Shown: piece by piece, positions 1 to 7,934 of the stretch
Numbering within the stretch: position 1 is the stretch's first letter
Layout: each line of letters opens with the position of its first letter
Assembly (NCBI RefSeq): GCF_040654195.1
Contig: NZ_JBFAHM010000009.1
Span: 62,001 to 126,000 of the forward strand
DNA length: 64,000 bases
Source: Hamadaea sp013361475
GTDB lineage: Bacteria > Actinomycetota > Actinomycetes > Mycobacteriales > Micromonosporaceae
Direction: 5' to 3'
Translations under genes and position numbers: made by a program
The notes under the pieces: model-generated
The model's database searches: none
What the model was told of the DNA's origin: nothing
The model's input: only the letters and a program-made list of their open reading frames with translations

Positions 1-553
1 CAATACGCTGACCACGCTGCGGCAATCGGATCTGGTCTGCATCAGCGCGGGCGGGCTGCGCGGCGTGCCGGCCGAACTGGCCCACCTGCTCCTGCAGGCG
101 CTGGGAGCCGGCCGTTGGCAGATCGGCGTAGGGCGTACGCATCCCGGTGTCCAAGGATTGGCAGCCTCCCTCGACGAGGCCCGCAACGCCCTGGACCTGG
201 CTGCCAAGCTCGGCTTCACCGCACCCGTGCTGAACGCCGCCGACCTGCTCGTCTTCCCGGTGCTTCTGCGCGACCGCGACGCCATCACCGACCTGGTGAC
301 CACCGTCCTCGGACCGCTGCGGGAGGCACGCGGCGGCCCGCAGCCCTACCTCGACACGCTCACCGTCCTCTTCGACAACCAGGGCAACTACACCGCGACC
401 GCCCGGCACATGCATCTGTCGGTCCGGGCCGTCACCTACCGGCTCGACCGCATCCAGTCGCTGACCGGGTATCACCCGGGCGAGCCGACCCAACGCTTCA
501 CTTTACAAGCGGCCGTCCTCGGCGCGCGGCTGCTCGGCTGGCCCGCCGGCTGA
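1..553 (+). CDS. PucR/CdaR-family transcriptional regulator, C-terminal part
   Basis: The reading frame is open from base 2, so the gene starts outside the window and only about 184 C-terminal residues are seen. The last 70 residues match the PucR C-terminal helix-turn-helix: a conserved YLDTLTVLFDNQGN segment, then TATARHMHLSVRAVTYRLDRI, typical of regulators related to PucR, CdaR and sugar-diacid regulators. The upstream part resembles the GGDEF-like middle domain of this family (VGRTHPGV and DEARNALDLA). It is a DNA-binding activator or repressor of unknown target. The minus-strand ABC genes that follow converge on it, with 7 bases between the stop codons. The family call is firm; the regulated pathway cannot be told. 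Confidence 0.85.
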   Translation, partial: NTLTTLRQSDLVCISAGGLRGVPAELAHLLLQALGAGRWQIGVGRTHPGVQGLAASLDEARNALDLAAKLGFTAPVLNAADLLVFPVLLRDRDAITDLVTTVLGPLREARGGPQPYLDTLTVLFDNQGNYTATARHMHLSVRAVTYRLDRIQSLTGYHPGEPTQRFTLQAAVLGARLLGWPAG

Positions 554-560
554 CTCGTCG

Positions 561-1340
561 TCATCGCGCCTGGTCGGCCGCGCGCCACCACCACAGCGTC
601 GCGCCGATCCCGGCACACCCCACAACCCCCACCAGAGCGAAGCCGACGAACCCTACCGATGGTTTGTCCGCACCGGCCAGACCGCTGTAGATGCCCGGAA
701 CCGACCAGGGAAACAGGTGACCGTAGCCGAGCGCGGCCACGATCTGCGCACAGAAGACGATCACGAACATGACGCCGACCGCGGCCAGGTACCCGCGTCC
801 GGCACTCGCCGCGAAGCCCAGCACGCACACCAGCAGCCAGGTCATCCCCGCCGTCACCAGCAGCCGGCCCAGCGCCAGCCACGCAGTCCCCGCCGACCAA
901 CGCGGCAATCCGAGCAACGCGCCGAAAACCAAGCCCAGGGTATACAGCTCCAGCGCCAGCACCAACGACCACACGGCACTGACCACGAACTTGGCCGCCA
1001 CGATCGTGCCGCGCGGTGTCGGCAGCGCGAGCAGGTCCTTCGCGGTGTGATCGGCGAACTCACGGCCGAAGATCCAGATCTGGACCACGCCGAAGATCAT
1101 CACACCGGCGACCGCGGAGATCTGCGCTAACAACGCGAAGTATCCCGGCCAATCGGCCGTTCCTCCGGCGAGTTGCGCCTTGGCGCCCAGCAGGCCCAGC
1201 TCCCGGGCCCGCTGCGGGTCGGCCAGGATGAACATGAACAGCGCGCCCACGGCCGCGACGACCGCGAACGCCACGGCGGTCACCACCGGCAGCCGCGAGC
1301 GGCGCGCTTTGCGGGCCTCTACCGCCACCGCGTCACGCAT
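561..1340 (-). CDS. ABC-2 type transporter permease
   Basis: This 259-residue membrane protein has about six hydrophobic segments (first around residues 16-38, last at the C-terminus before WWWRAADQAR). It has the general layout of ABC-2 exporter permeases, including a short basic N-terminus (VEARKARRSR). The ATG chosen overlaps the stop codon of the ATPase gene upstream by 8 bases, so the two are translationally coupled. An upstream in-frame start lies inside the ATPase gene and is unlikely. With the ATPase it should form a simple exporter or membrane-remodelling transporter. The substrate is unknown; drug, lipid and peptide export are all possible. Confidence 0.85.
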   Translation of the reverse strand: MRDAVAVEARKARRSRLPVVTAVAFAVVAAVGALFMFILADPQRARELGLLGAKAQLAGGTADWPGYFALLAQISAVAGVMIFGVVQIWIFGREFADHTAKDLLALPTPRGTIVAAKFVVSAVWSLVLALELYTLGLVFGALLGLPRWSAGTAWLALGRLLVTAGMTWLLVCVLGFAASAGRGYLAAVGVMFVIVFCAQIVAALGYGHLFPWSVPGIYSGLAGADKPSVGFVGFALVGVVGCAGIGATLWWWRAADQAR

Positions 1341-2244
1341 GGTCCACCTCAACGGTACGCAGAAAGTACGTCTCCAAATCCTCACGCTCGACGACGAGCC
1401 GTGTCGGCGGGCAACCCGCTGCCACCAGGGCGACCGCGACTTCGTCCGGATGCTCGACCGCCCGCTGATCCTCAGTCACCACGTCGTCTGCGTCCAGGTG
1501 GACGGCGTACCCGGCGTCGGTGAGCGTTCTGGCGACGGCGAGCGGATCCCGGGCGCCGATCGACAACCGGCGGCGTACGCGATGCGCCAACTCGCTCGCG
1601 TCGAACTCCTCCCGCAACCGTCCCGTGTGGATGATCCCGATGCGCGTGGCCAACCGGGCCACCTCGGCCAGCACGTGGCTGGACAGGAACACCGTGGTCC
1701 CAGCTGCCGCCAGGCCGAGCAGCAGCTGCCGGATCTCAACCACGCCGGCCGGATCCAGCCCGTTGGCCGGCTCGTCCAGGATCAGCAGCCGTGGCGAATG
1801 CAGCAATGCCTTGGCCAATCCGAGCCGCTGCGCGTTGCCCAATGACAACGTCCGCGCCCGCCGATCGGCGTACTCGGTCAGACCCAGCCGCTCGATCGCA
1901 GCGTCGACCACGTCACAGTCGCCGATGCGCCGCAGTCGGCGTACCGCTTCGAGATTCTCGCGGACCGTGAGCTCCGGATAAGCCGCCGGCGTCTCGACCA
2001 GATAGCCTACCTGCGACCAGATCCCGTGCGAACGATCCGAGACCGGCGTGCCGAACACGCGGACCGTGCCACCGGTCGGCCGGATCAGACCCAGCAGCAT
2101 CCGGATGAGCGTGGTCTTGCCCTCGCCGTTGAGCCCGAGCAGCGCATAGATCTCGCCCGGAGCGACGGTCAGGCTGACCCGATCGACAGCGAGCACATCG
2201 CGATAGCGCTTGCTGACCTGCTCGACCGCGACCACTGAATCCAC
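1333..2244 (-). CDS. ABC transporter ATP-binding protein
   Basis: A 303-residue ATPase of the ABC-2/DrrA-like class. Visible motifs in order are Walker A (LNGEGKTT, with Glu where Ala is usual), Q-loop (VGYLVETPAAYPELTV), signature (LSLGNAQRLGLAKALL), Walker B (LLILDEPANGLDP) and switch His (LSSHVLAE). The C-terminal 90 residues form the usual regulatory extension. The GTG start is preceded by TACACT 7 bases upstream, so the transcript is probably leaderless. It is coupled by overlapping start and stop codons to the permease downstream. It energises export by that permease; the substrate is unknown. Confidence 0.93.
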   Translation of the reverse strand: MDSVVAVEQVSKRYRDVLAVDRVSLTVAPGEIYALLGLNGEGKTTLIRMLLGLIRPTGGTVRVFGTPVSDRSHGIWSQVGYLVETPAAYPELTVRENLEAVRRLRRIGDCDVVDAAIERLGLTEYADRRARTLSLGNAQRLGLAKALLHSPRLLILDEPANGLDPAGVVEIRQLLLGLAAAGTTVFLSSHVLAEVARLATRIGIIHTGRLREEFDASELAHRVRRRLSIGARDPLAVARTLTDAGYAVHLDADDVVTEDQRAVEHPDEVAVALVAAGCPPTRLVVEREDLETYFLRTVEVDHA

Positions 2245-2365
2245 GACCGTCAGTGTAGGACGCCGCGAAAGCCTTCCACACCATCAACCACAACATCGAC
2301 CGTCGGCTCGAACGAGGTGAGCTGACGGCCGTTGAGGGATGCGACGATCTTGTACGCTGCGCGGC

Positions 2366-2908
2366 ATGCAGGACCGGCACACGCTGTGGCGCATCGACTC
2401 GGTAACCAGGCTGTTCTTCGTCGTGTGGCCGGTCCTCGCCGTCGGCGGGCTGATCCTGTTCCGCAACAACCCAGCCGCCTTGTCGATCCTGCCGCCAGGT
2501 CTCGGGCTGATCGCCGCCGTCGCGTATCTGAACGGGCCTAGCGCCCGGGTCATGATCGGTCCCGGCGAGGTCGTGATCGTCAACCCCTTCGAGCGGTTCA
2601 TCGTGCCGGTCGGCAAGATCCGTGGCTGGGATCGCAACAGTGGCTGGCAACGACCTCACCTGCACGTTGACGGCCTGCCCCGGCCGTTGCCGGTATTGGC
2701 GTTCCAGCCCAACAAGACGATCATGGACGCCGACACCCACGAATTGTGGGTAACCCAGCGGATGCGGTGCATCGACCGGGCCGCCGCCGAGCAGCTTTCC
2801 GCCGACGCAAGCGCCGAGGTCGTGCGCCGGCTGCGCTGGTCGTCCATCCTCGTCGTTGTTGCCGCCCCGCTGTTGTATGCCGCGATGCTTCTGATCGGCA
2901 AGCCGTGA
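2366..2908 (+). CDS. PH-domain-like small membrane protein
   Basis: A 180-residue protein with two hydrophobic segments near the N-terminus (LFFVVWPVLAVGGLILF and a second around residues 40-55). A beta-rich stretch follows (PGEVVIVNPFERFIVPVGKIRGW) that resembles bacterial PH domains, and a C-terminal hydrophobic helix ends the protein. An earlier ATG 27 bases upstream is possible, but this ATG sits after TACGCT at the spacing of a leaderless transcript. Its stop overlaps the start of the next gene (GTGA), so the two are co-translated. The function is unknown; PH-like membrane proteins of this type are common in actinomycetes and largely uncharacterised. Confidence 0.7.
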   Translation: MQDRHTLWRIDSVTRLFFVVWPVLAVGGLILFRNNPAALSILPPGLGLIAAVAYLNGPSARVMIGPGEVVIVNPFERFIVPVGKIRGWDRNSGWQRPHLHVDGLPRPLPVLAFQPNKTIMDADTHELWVTQRMRCIDRAAAEQLSADASAEVVRRLRWSSILVVVAAPLLYAAMLLIGKP

Positions 2909-3402
2909 CCGGCACGGCCAGGCGGCGACTTCACAGCTGGTGGCACAACTTCTGGACTTTCATCGCGATGCTGCTCGGCATCGTTGACGGGCTGTGCTTC
3001 AGCGCCGTACTCACCGAAGGCATAGCCAACGAGTCGTGGCGTCTGGTATCGGCCGGCGCTGGGGCGGCGGTGTCCGGGGGCGGCTTCGGGCTCCTGGCCG
3101 TCCGGGCGCTGCGCATCGGCCTTTACACCGACACCCCGGGAGTCCTGACAGCCCGCAGCCTGACCATCACCTACACCGTTGCGCTCGACGAAGTTTCGAG
3201 AATCGAGCTCTATCATGGACACAGTTCGCATGGCGGCCGGTTCTGGGCACCCGCCATCCATCTGCACGCCGCAGACGGCCGCGAACGTGTCATTCGGCTG
3301 TGGTGGCTCGCCAGCGCCGGAGAGGACACCGGCAGACGATGGACGGCGAAGGTCAACCACTTCATTCGCGATGCCCAGCAGCTCTTAGCCCACGGACCTT
3401 GA
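2905..3402 (+). CDS. membrane protein coupled to the PH-like protein
   Basis: This 165-residue product starts at a GTG that overlaps the TGA of the previous gene. It has two membrane segments (about residues 12-34 and 43-65) followed by a soluble beta-rich domain (GVLTARSLTITYTVALDEVSRIEL). The layout repeats that of its upstream partner (helices first, PH-like sheet after), so the two are probably diverged relatives acting as a pair at the membrane. A longer in-frame version would start inside the upstream gene and is rejected because its extra residues are Arg-rich and not protein-like. No specific function can be assigned. Confidence 0.65.
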   Translation: MTGTARRRLHSWWHNFWTFIAMLLGIVDGLCFSAVLTEGIANESWRLVSAGAGAAVSGGGFGLLAVRALRIGLYTDTPGVLTARSLTITYTVALDEVSRIELYHGHSSHGGRFWAPAIHLHAADGRERVIRLWWLASAGEDTGRRWTAKVNHFIRDAQQLLAHGP

Positions 3403-3472
3403 CCTGCCACCACGTTCAAGACTTGACGCGTTCTCGGCGATCCGGTTTGAGCTGCACCGCTAGTCTCTGGCC

Positions 3473-3526
3473 ATGGTGGCGGGACTGGCGTGCATGGCGA
3501 TCCTCGTTCTGTGTTGCCTGCTCTAA
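3473..3526 (+). CDS. possible 17-residue hydrophobic micropeptide
   Basis: A short frame, MVAGLACMAILVLCCLL, begins 6 bases after a TAGTCT -10-like box, the same spacing as other leaderless starts here (for example before the gene at 33.5 kb). It would form one short membrane helix with three cysteines. No Shine-Dalgarno sequence is seen and chance is a real alternative. Confidence 0.25.
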   Translation: MVAGLACMAILVLCCLL

Positions 3527-3633
3527 GTCGATATGCGGGCAGCGGCGGCGCATCGGTGCGCATGCCTACGGGCGATGAGCCACCCGATGCAATGAGATCG
3601 TGACGATCCCGAAGTTGCCCGGCGTTCTCGCTT

Positions 3634-3750
3634 TCACGACAGCAACGCCACTAGCCCGCCAACGATGGCCAACGTCACGACTACCGCAGCGATAATCAGG
3701 GCGCGGTTGCCCCACCGGCGCCGGACCTGCCGACCAGTCTGGACCATCAT
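3634..3750 (-). CDS. 38-residue single-pass membrane protein
   Basis: The start is set by a strong Shine-Dalgarno (GAGGAG) about 8 bases before tandem ATG codons. The product has a basic N-terminus (QVRRRWGNR) followed by one hydrophobic helix (ALIIAAVVVTLAIVGGLVAL) to the C-terminus, so it is a small N-in or tail-anchored membrane peptide. It lies 31 bases behind the CASTOR/POLLUX-like channel gene on the same strand and may be an accessory subunit or modulator of that channel. That role is inference from position only. Confidence 0.6.
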   Translation of the reverse strand: MMVQTGRQVRRRWGNRALIIAAVVVTLAIVGGLVALLS

Positions 3751-3781
3751 CCCGTCGCCTCCTCGCTGATCTCGTTCGATC

Positions 3782-5644
3782 CTATCGGTCGGCCAGGACC
3801 ACGACACGATCTTCGGGGGCCAGCGACAGCAGGACCGTCGGGTCGGGGTTGAGCACCACTCCGTACTCCGGTGGCCGGTGGGCTTGCCCGGAGCGACGGT
3901 AACCGATGGCAGTCTGTCCACGGCGGCTCGCGGCTTCGATCACGGTGGCGAACGTCGCCGCGGTATGCGGCAGGATGTAGTCACCGGCCAGTTTGAGATA
4001 GATGTCGGAGCCTTGCGGGTCGAACAGCTCGGCGAAGATCGCGGCCAGGTGGTGGTTTCGGGCCAGCTGCGCCAGCAGCAAGCTGATCATCTTCGTGCTG
4101 ACGACGAAGTCGTCGGCCCGGGTCACCTGAGCCAAGCCGCGGTTGGCGTCGTCGCTGATCTCCCCGACGATCGCGAACGTGTGACCGTGCTGCTGTTTGA
4201 GGTCACGCAGGTGCAGCAGGGTGGTCAACGTGCGGGCGTCGGCGTCCTCGGCGCTGACCTCGTCGTCGGCCAGCACGACGACGTGCTGGAACTGGCCGGG
4301 TTCCAGCGCTTCGAGGTCCAGTCGACGGGCCGGGTTGCAACCGACCGTGGTGACCATGATGTTCGACCACTCCCCCAATGCCTGGACGCTGTCGCCGTCG
4401 AGACGGGTCGCGGCGACGGTGATCGAGCAGCCGGCGGGCAGGTATTGGTCCAGCAGCCGCAGAATCGTCGGCCCGTGGGCGTTCCAGCCAACAATCAGCG
4501 TGGCGTCGACCGGTTCGGGGGTCTCGCGTGGTTCGGCCAGCGCCTCGGCGGTGATCGGTGGTGGCATCGTCGTGCAGCGGATCGAGTCCCAGCTGATGGC
4601 CAGCACGATCAGCTCGTCGCCGTCTCGTAGGACAGTGTCTGGTGGCGGGTTGACCGCGACGATGCCGAGGGCGTCTCGTATGCCGAACACCGTAGCTGTC
4701 GCATATGCCGAAAGCACCTGGCTGTAGGTGCGCCCAATCAGGTCCGGTTCGACCCGGGTGTGGATCTCCTCACCGGTGAACCCGAGCAGGTCCGTGCACA
4801 CCGCCGATAGTCCCGGATGCCGGCGCGACTGCACGATCAGCCGAGCCGTCACGTCTTCGGCGTCCACGAAGGTCGCCGCGGGCCCAGCTAACTTGGCCGC
4901 GGCAAGGTTGGTGGAGTCGGCGATCGCCGCCACGATCGGCGGCAGACCATCGGTCCAATCTCGATGATGCAATGCCAGCAGCATCTTCATCACCAGCACG
5001 TCCGGGTCGGCCGCCTCGGGAGACGGCACGATGATGACCCCGGCCGTATCCGGGCGCACGATCTCCAGATCCAGCGGTGAGGCCGGGTTGCCGGTGCGGC
5101 ACACCACCCGCAGACGGCGAGCACGGCCCAGCCGCAGACGAATATGATCTTCCATGTCGGCCTTGTCCCGGTCGGCGAGCACGACCACGCAAACCTCCCG
5201 GCCACCGCTTGCCTGCTCGAGTTCGGCGAGCACCGTGAACAGATTCTCCGACCAGCCCAGGATGATCGTGTGCCCGTCCTCCACGACCAGCGACTTGCCT
5301 TTACGCAGCTGTGCAAGCCGGCCGTCGAGCCCCGAGGACAGCACACCCACCAGAGAACTGACGATGAAGATCCCTCCGACGGTGACCAGCAACATCAGAG
5401 CCAGAAACGGCGCGCTCCCCTGGTCACCACCCATCGTGCCGGGATCCAGCGTGCGCAGCAGGCTTCGCCAGAACGCATCAGAGCCACCTGCCACATCGTT
5501 GGGAGCTACCGCCATGACGACAACACTCACCGTCGACACCAGCAACAATGACGCCACAGCGAGCAGGCCGATCAAAGCCGGTGTGCCCCGCGCCATGATG
5601 TTGTCGAACCGGTAGCGCCACCGCTGCCGTGCCGTCACCCGCAC
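3782..5644 (-). CDS. CASTOR/POLLUX-like ion channel with RCK domains
   Basis: A 620-residue protein. Two membrane segments (about residues 22-46 and 80-103) flank a pore region with a DPGTMGGDQG filter-like motif, as in plant CASTOR/POLLUX (DMI1) and their bacterial relatives. They are followed by two tandem Rossmann-type RCK/TrkA-N-like domains (about 120-360 and 380-620). These channels are tetrameric cation channels whose cytosolic RCK rings gate the pore on ligand binding. The start follows from the basic N-terminus (MRVTARQRWRYRFDNI). No TrkH partner is present, which fits a self-contained channel. Ion selectivity and ligand cannot be told. Confidence 0.85.
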   Translation of the reverse strand: MRVTARQRWRYRFDNIMARGTPALIGLLAVASLLLVSTVSVVVMAVAPNDVAGGSDAFWRSLLRTLDPGTMGGDQGSAPFLALMLLVTVGGIFIVSSLVGVLSSGLDGRLAQLRKGKSLVVEDGHTIILGWSENLFTVLAELEQASGGREVCVVVLADRDKADMEDHIRLRLGRARRLRVVCRTGNPASPLDLEIVRPDTAGVIIVPSPEAADPDVLVMKMLLALHHRDWTDGLPPIVAAIADSTNLAAAKLAGPAATFVDAEDVTARLIVQSRRHPGLSAVCTDLLGFTGEEIHTRVEPDLIGRTYSQVLSAYATATVFGIRDALGIVAVNPPPDTVLRDGDELIVLAISWDSIRCTTMPPPITAEALAEPRETPEPVDATLIVGWNAHGPTILRLLDQYLPAGCSITVAATRLDGDSVQALGEWSNIMVTTVGCNPARRLDLEALEPGQFQHVVVLADDEVSAEDADARTLTTLLHLRDLKQQHGHTFAIVGEISDDANRGLAQVTRADDFVVSTKMISLLLAQLARNHHLAAIFAELFDPQGSDIYLKLAGDYILPHTAATFATVIEAASRRGQTAIGYRRSGQAHRPPEYGVVLNPDPTVLLSLAPEDRVVVLADR

Positions 5645-5762
5645 CGCTACCTCCGCCGCATACCGAATTCACGAATGTGCCTTGAATCATGTCAGACCCC
5701 CGCATGTGCGCCGCGGCGGTCGATGAGGATCGACGGCAGGCCCAGCCGGGACATCCACATGA

Positions 5763-6380
5763 TCAAGGAGCCGCGTTATCGCTGGGACATTCGACACCAC
5801 CGACGAAAGCGACCTTCGGCCGCAGCGATAATTGCTGCAATCGCCCAACCCCGAGCACCGTATAACGGATAGCTATCGCATCGAAGACATCACGGGCGCA
5901 CGGCGCCGAGGCCGGATCATCGGAACCAACCGTCAGATAGAAGTCCAGACTCTGATGTGGATTCACGGTGACAGCTTCGATTTCCGCCCACGCCGTGACG
6001 GTGTCGACAGTCTGGCCGGACGCCTCGGACCACGTCCACCTCGATCCGCAAAATCGGACAGAGCGACTGCGGCCACTCGTGCACGCCGCTACCGAATCCA
6101 GTCACCCGCACGGGCAAGCGGCCCCGGATTGCGCACCGGCACCACGAACCGGTACGCCGCGCCCGCAGCCATCGGAAAACGAAACTCGGCCACGCCATTG
6201 ACGTCGCCCGCACGCCCGCCATCAGGTGGTGCGCCAACGGCGTCCGACTCCACCACCTACAGCCGCCCCACGACCTCGCGGCCGAGGGTGACGAAGGCCG
6301 CCAACGCCAGCGTCACCACAGCAGCAGGGGCACCATCTTGAGCCGCCGCTGGTGAGCTTTCGACACCGGTGCACCAGCGC
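5763..6380 (-). pseudogene. decayed gene for a membrane-anchored secreted protein
   Basis: Read on the minus strand, protein-like sequence continues through several breaks. One frame gives a hydrophobic helix (VVTLALAAFVTLGREVVGRL), a TAG stop, and in the same frame FRFPMAAGAAYRFVVPVRN. The reading then moves to a second frame (LPVRVTGFGSGVHEWPQS) and to a third (TVNPHQSLDFYLTVGSDD, ending IRYTVLGVGRLQQLSLRPK). Together this resembles actinomycete exported proteins with one N-terminal membrane helix and Ig-like beta strands. At least one in-frame stop and two frameshifts break it. The exact 5' end is uncertain. Sequencing error could mimic this but would need several errors. Confidence 0.5.
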
Positions 6381-6489
6381 TGCGCAGCCTCCTCCCGATC
6401 ATGCGCGCAGCGTAATGGCCGCCCGCCGCGCGTGTCGTCCCTCGAGCGGCACAGACGCCCGGCTGGCGGCCCAGGCCCAGACGGTGGAC

Positions 6490-6936
6490 CTAACCGAACA
6501 AGCCCCGCACGATCAGCATCCACAACGACCATGCCAGCAGCACGGTCATGAAAAGGATCTCGCGCCAGGCCAGGCCCGGCTTGGCCTGGACGGCGAAGGA
6601 GTTCAGCTGGTTGGGCGCCGCCGGTGGAGTCGGCGCCTTGTCAGGCGGCAGTACTTGGTTGAACCGGTGGTAGAACACCTGGATGAGCAGCATTCCCACG
6701 ATCAGCCCGGCGATGAAGCTCAAGTACTGCACGCCGGAGACGAACAACACGACAACGATCGCCGCCACCATGATCAGCATGACCGTGTCATACGTGCTGA
6801 TGACCTTGGAGTCCTTCTCGTAGTACGACGAGATCTGCTTGATCCGCCGCTCGTACGGGACCAGGAAGCCGACTGCGAACTTGAACAAGGCATGTACACA
6901 GAACAGCGTAAGGATGATCTTCAGAGCGAGCGTCAT
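6490..6936 (-). CDS. membrane protein coupled to the TetR regulator
   Basis: A 148-residue integral membrane protein with about four hydrophobic segments (LALKIILTLFCVHALFKF, a pair in the middle, and ILFMTVLLAWSLWMLIV at the end) and a Pro-rich loop (PPDKAPTPPAAP). The ATG overlaps the TGA of the TetR gene (ATGA) with an AAAGGA ribosome site, so it is in the regulator's operon and likely under its control. The product is probably the regulated cargo. The family is not recognised and its substrate or role is unknown. Confidence 0.7.
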   Translation of the reverse strand: MTLALKIILTLFCVHALFKFAVGFLVPYERRIKQISSYYEKDSKVISTYDTVMLIMVAAIVVVLFVSGVQYLSFIAGLIVGMLLIQVFYHRFNQVLPPDKAPTPPAAPNQLNSFAVQAKPGLAWREILFMTVLLAWSLWMLIVRGLFG

Positions 6937-7643
6937 CGGCGCGATCCTTTCGATGAGGGCTGGAACCACGGCCGCAGCTTCGCCGGATCGACAAGCGTGA
7001 TACTGCCTGGGGGTGCGGCAAGCATCCGCTCCAACGCCTGCGTGTAGGCGACGACCGCATGCTCCGCCTGGGCGAACTCGCCGACACCGGTACGCTGTGC
7101 CGCCAGCATCAGCTCGGCCAAGCGGTCGTTGAGATCTTGAATGAGCGACACCACCACCCGGCCGAACTGCTCCGGGTGGGCGGCGGTGAAGACGTGTTGT
7201 TGCACGCCCTCCTCGATGATGCGGGCCACAAGGGGTGCGATCCGCTCGGCGATGCCGGCCCGCAGTTTCTGGCGCAGTAGCGCGTTGTCGTCGGAGTACC
7301 AGGCGTTCAGCAGAGCGGCCAGCAGGTCCCGACGCTGGAGCTTCCAGCCCGCCAGAGCGGCAAAGAACCCAGCGAGTTTGTCCAACGCCGCAACCTCTTG
7401 CCGGCCGACTACGGGCTCAAGCACCACCGCAGTTCGGTCGGCCAGCCTCTCCACAACCGCCTCCAGCAGTGACTGTTTCGAGTCGAAGTAGTGGTAGAAC
7501 GCGCCCTTGGATGCGCCCACCGCAGCGAGCACGTCTTGAACGCTCATCTGCTCGTAGCCCTTGGACTCCAGCAACCGTTGCGCCGCATCGAGAAACTCGT
7601 CGCGCCGCAACGCCTTCGCCGACTCGTCGACCGTGCGCGCCAT
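6933..7643 (-). CDS. TetR-family transcriptional regulator
   Basis: A 236-residue repressor. The N-terminal helix-turn-helix is clear (EFLDAAQRLLESKGYEQMS, then DVLAAVGASKGAFYHYF, about residues 14-58), followed by an all-helical ligand domain. The start codon has GAGGTG just upstream. A near-perfect palindrome lies directly before the ribosome site, so autoregulation is very likely. It is translationally coupled to the membrane protein downstream. The inducer is unknown. Confidence 0.93.
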   Translation of the reverse strand: MARTVDESAKALRRDEFLDAAQRLLESKGYEQMSVQDVLAAVGASKGAFYHYFDSKQSLLEAVVERLADRTAVVLEPVVGRQEVAALDKLAGFFAALAGWKLQRRDLLAALLNAWYSDDNALLRQKLRAGIAERIAPLVARIIEEGVQQHVFTAAHPEQFGRVVVSLIQDLNDRLAELMLAAQRTGVGEFAQAEHAVVAYTQALERMLAAPPGSITLVDPAKLRPWFQPSSKGSRR

Positions 7644-7651
7644 GACACCTC

Positions 7652-7680
7652 AATAATAAACCGACCGTCGGTCTATTATT
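7652..7680. promoter_or_regulatory. TetR operator palindrome
   Basis: A 29-bp inverted repeat with core ACCGACCGTCGGT and AT-rich arms (AATAATA and TATTATT), with a single mismatched pair. It lies 8 bases upstream of the TetR start and covers the expected promoter. The ACCGAC...GTCGGT core is typical of TetR-family operators in actinomycetes. Binding here would block the tetR-membrane protein operon. Confidence 0.85.
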
Positions 7681-7934
7681 ATCTACGACAAGGCAACCTG
7701 TCCAGGGCTACGGGCACCGGACAGTCATCGGCGCGGTTGACGTCGGCCCTACACGAGGCCCGAGCAAAGGCGCTGCCGACGATCATCACCGAATCAACTC
7801 CGACCTGTTCAGCCAGTCCGCTGCCCAGAAGGCACGTCGCTCGACCAAGGGACCACCATCCGTGGGATCGCGATCGACAAGACAACGCGCGACGATTAGC
7901 ACAGCAGCCACTCGCCCCTCAGTGGAGGTGTGCG

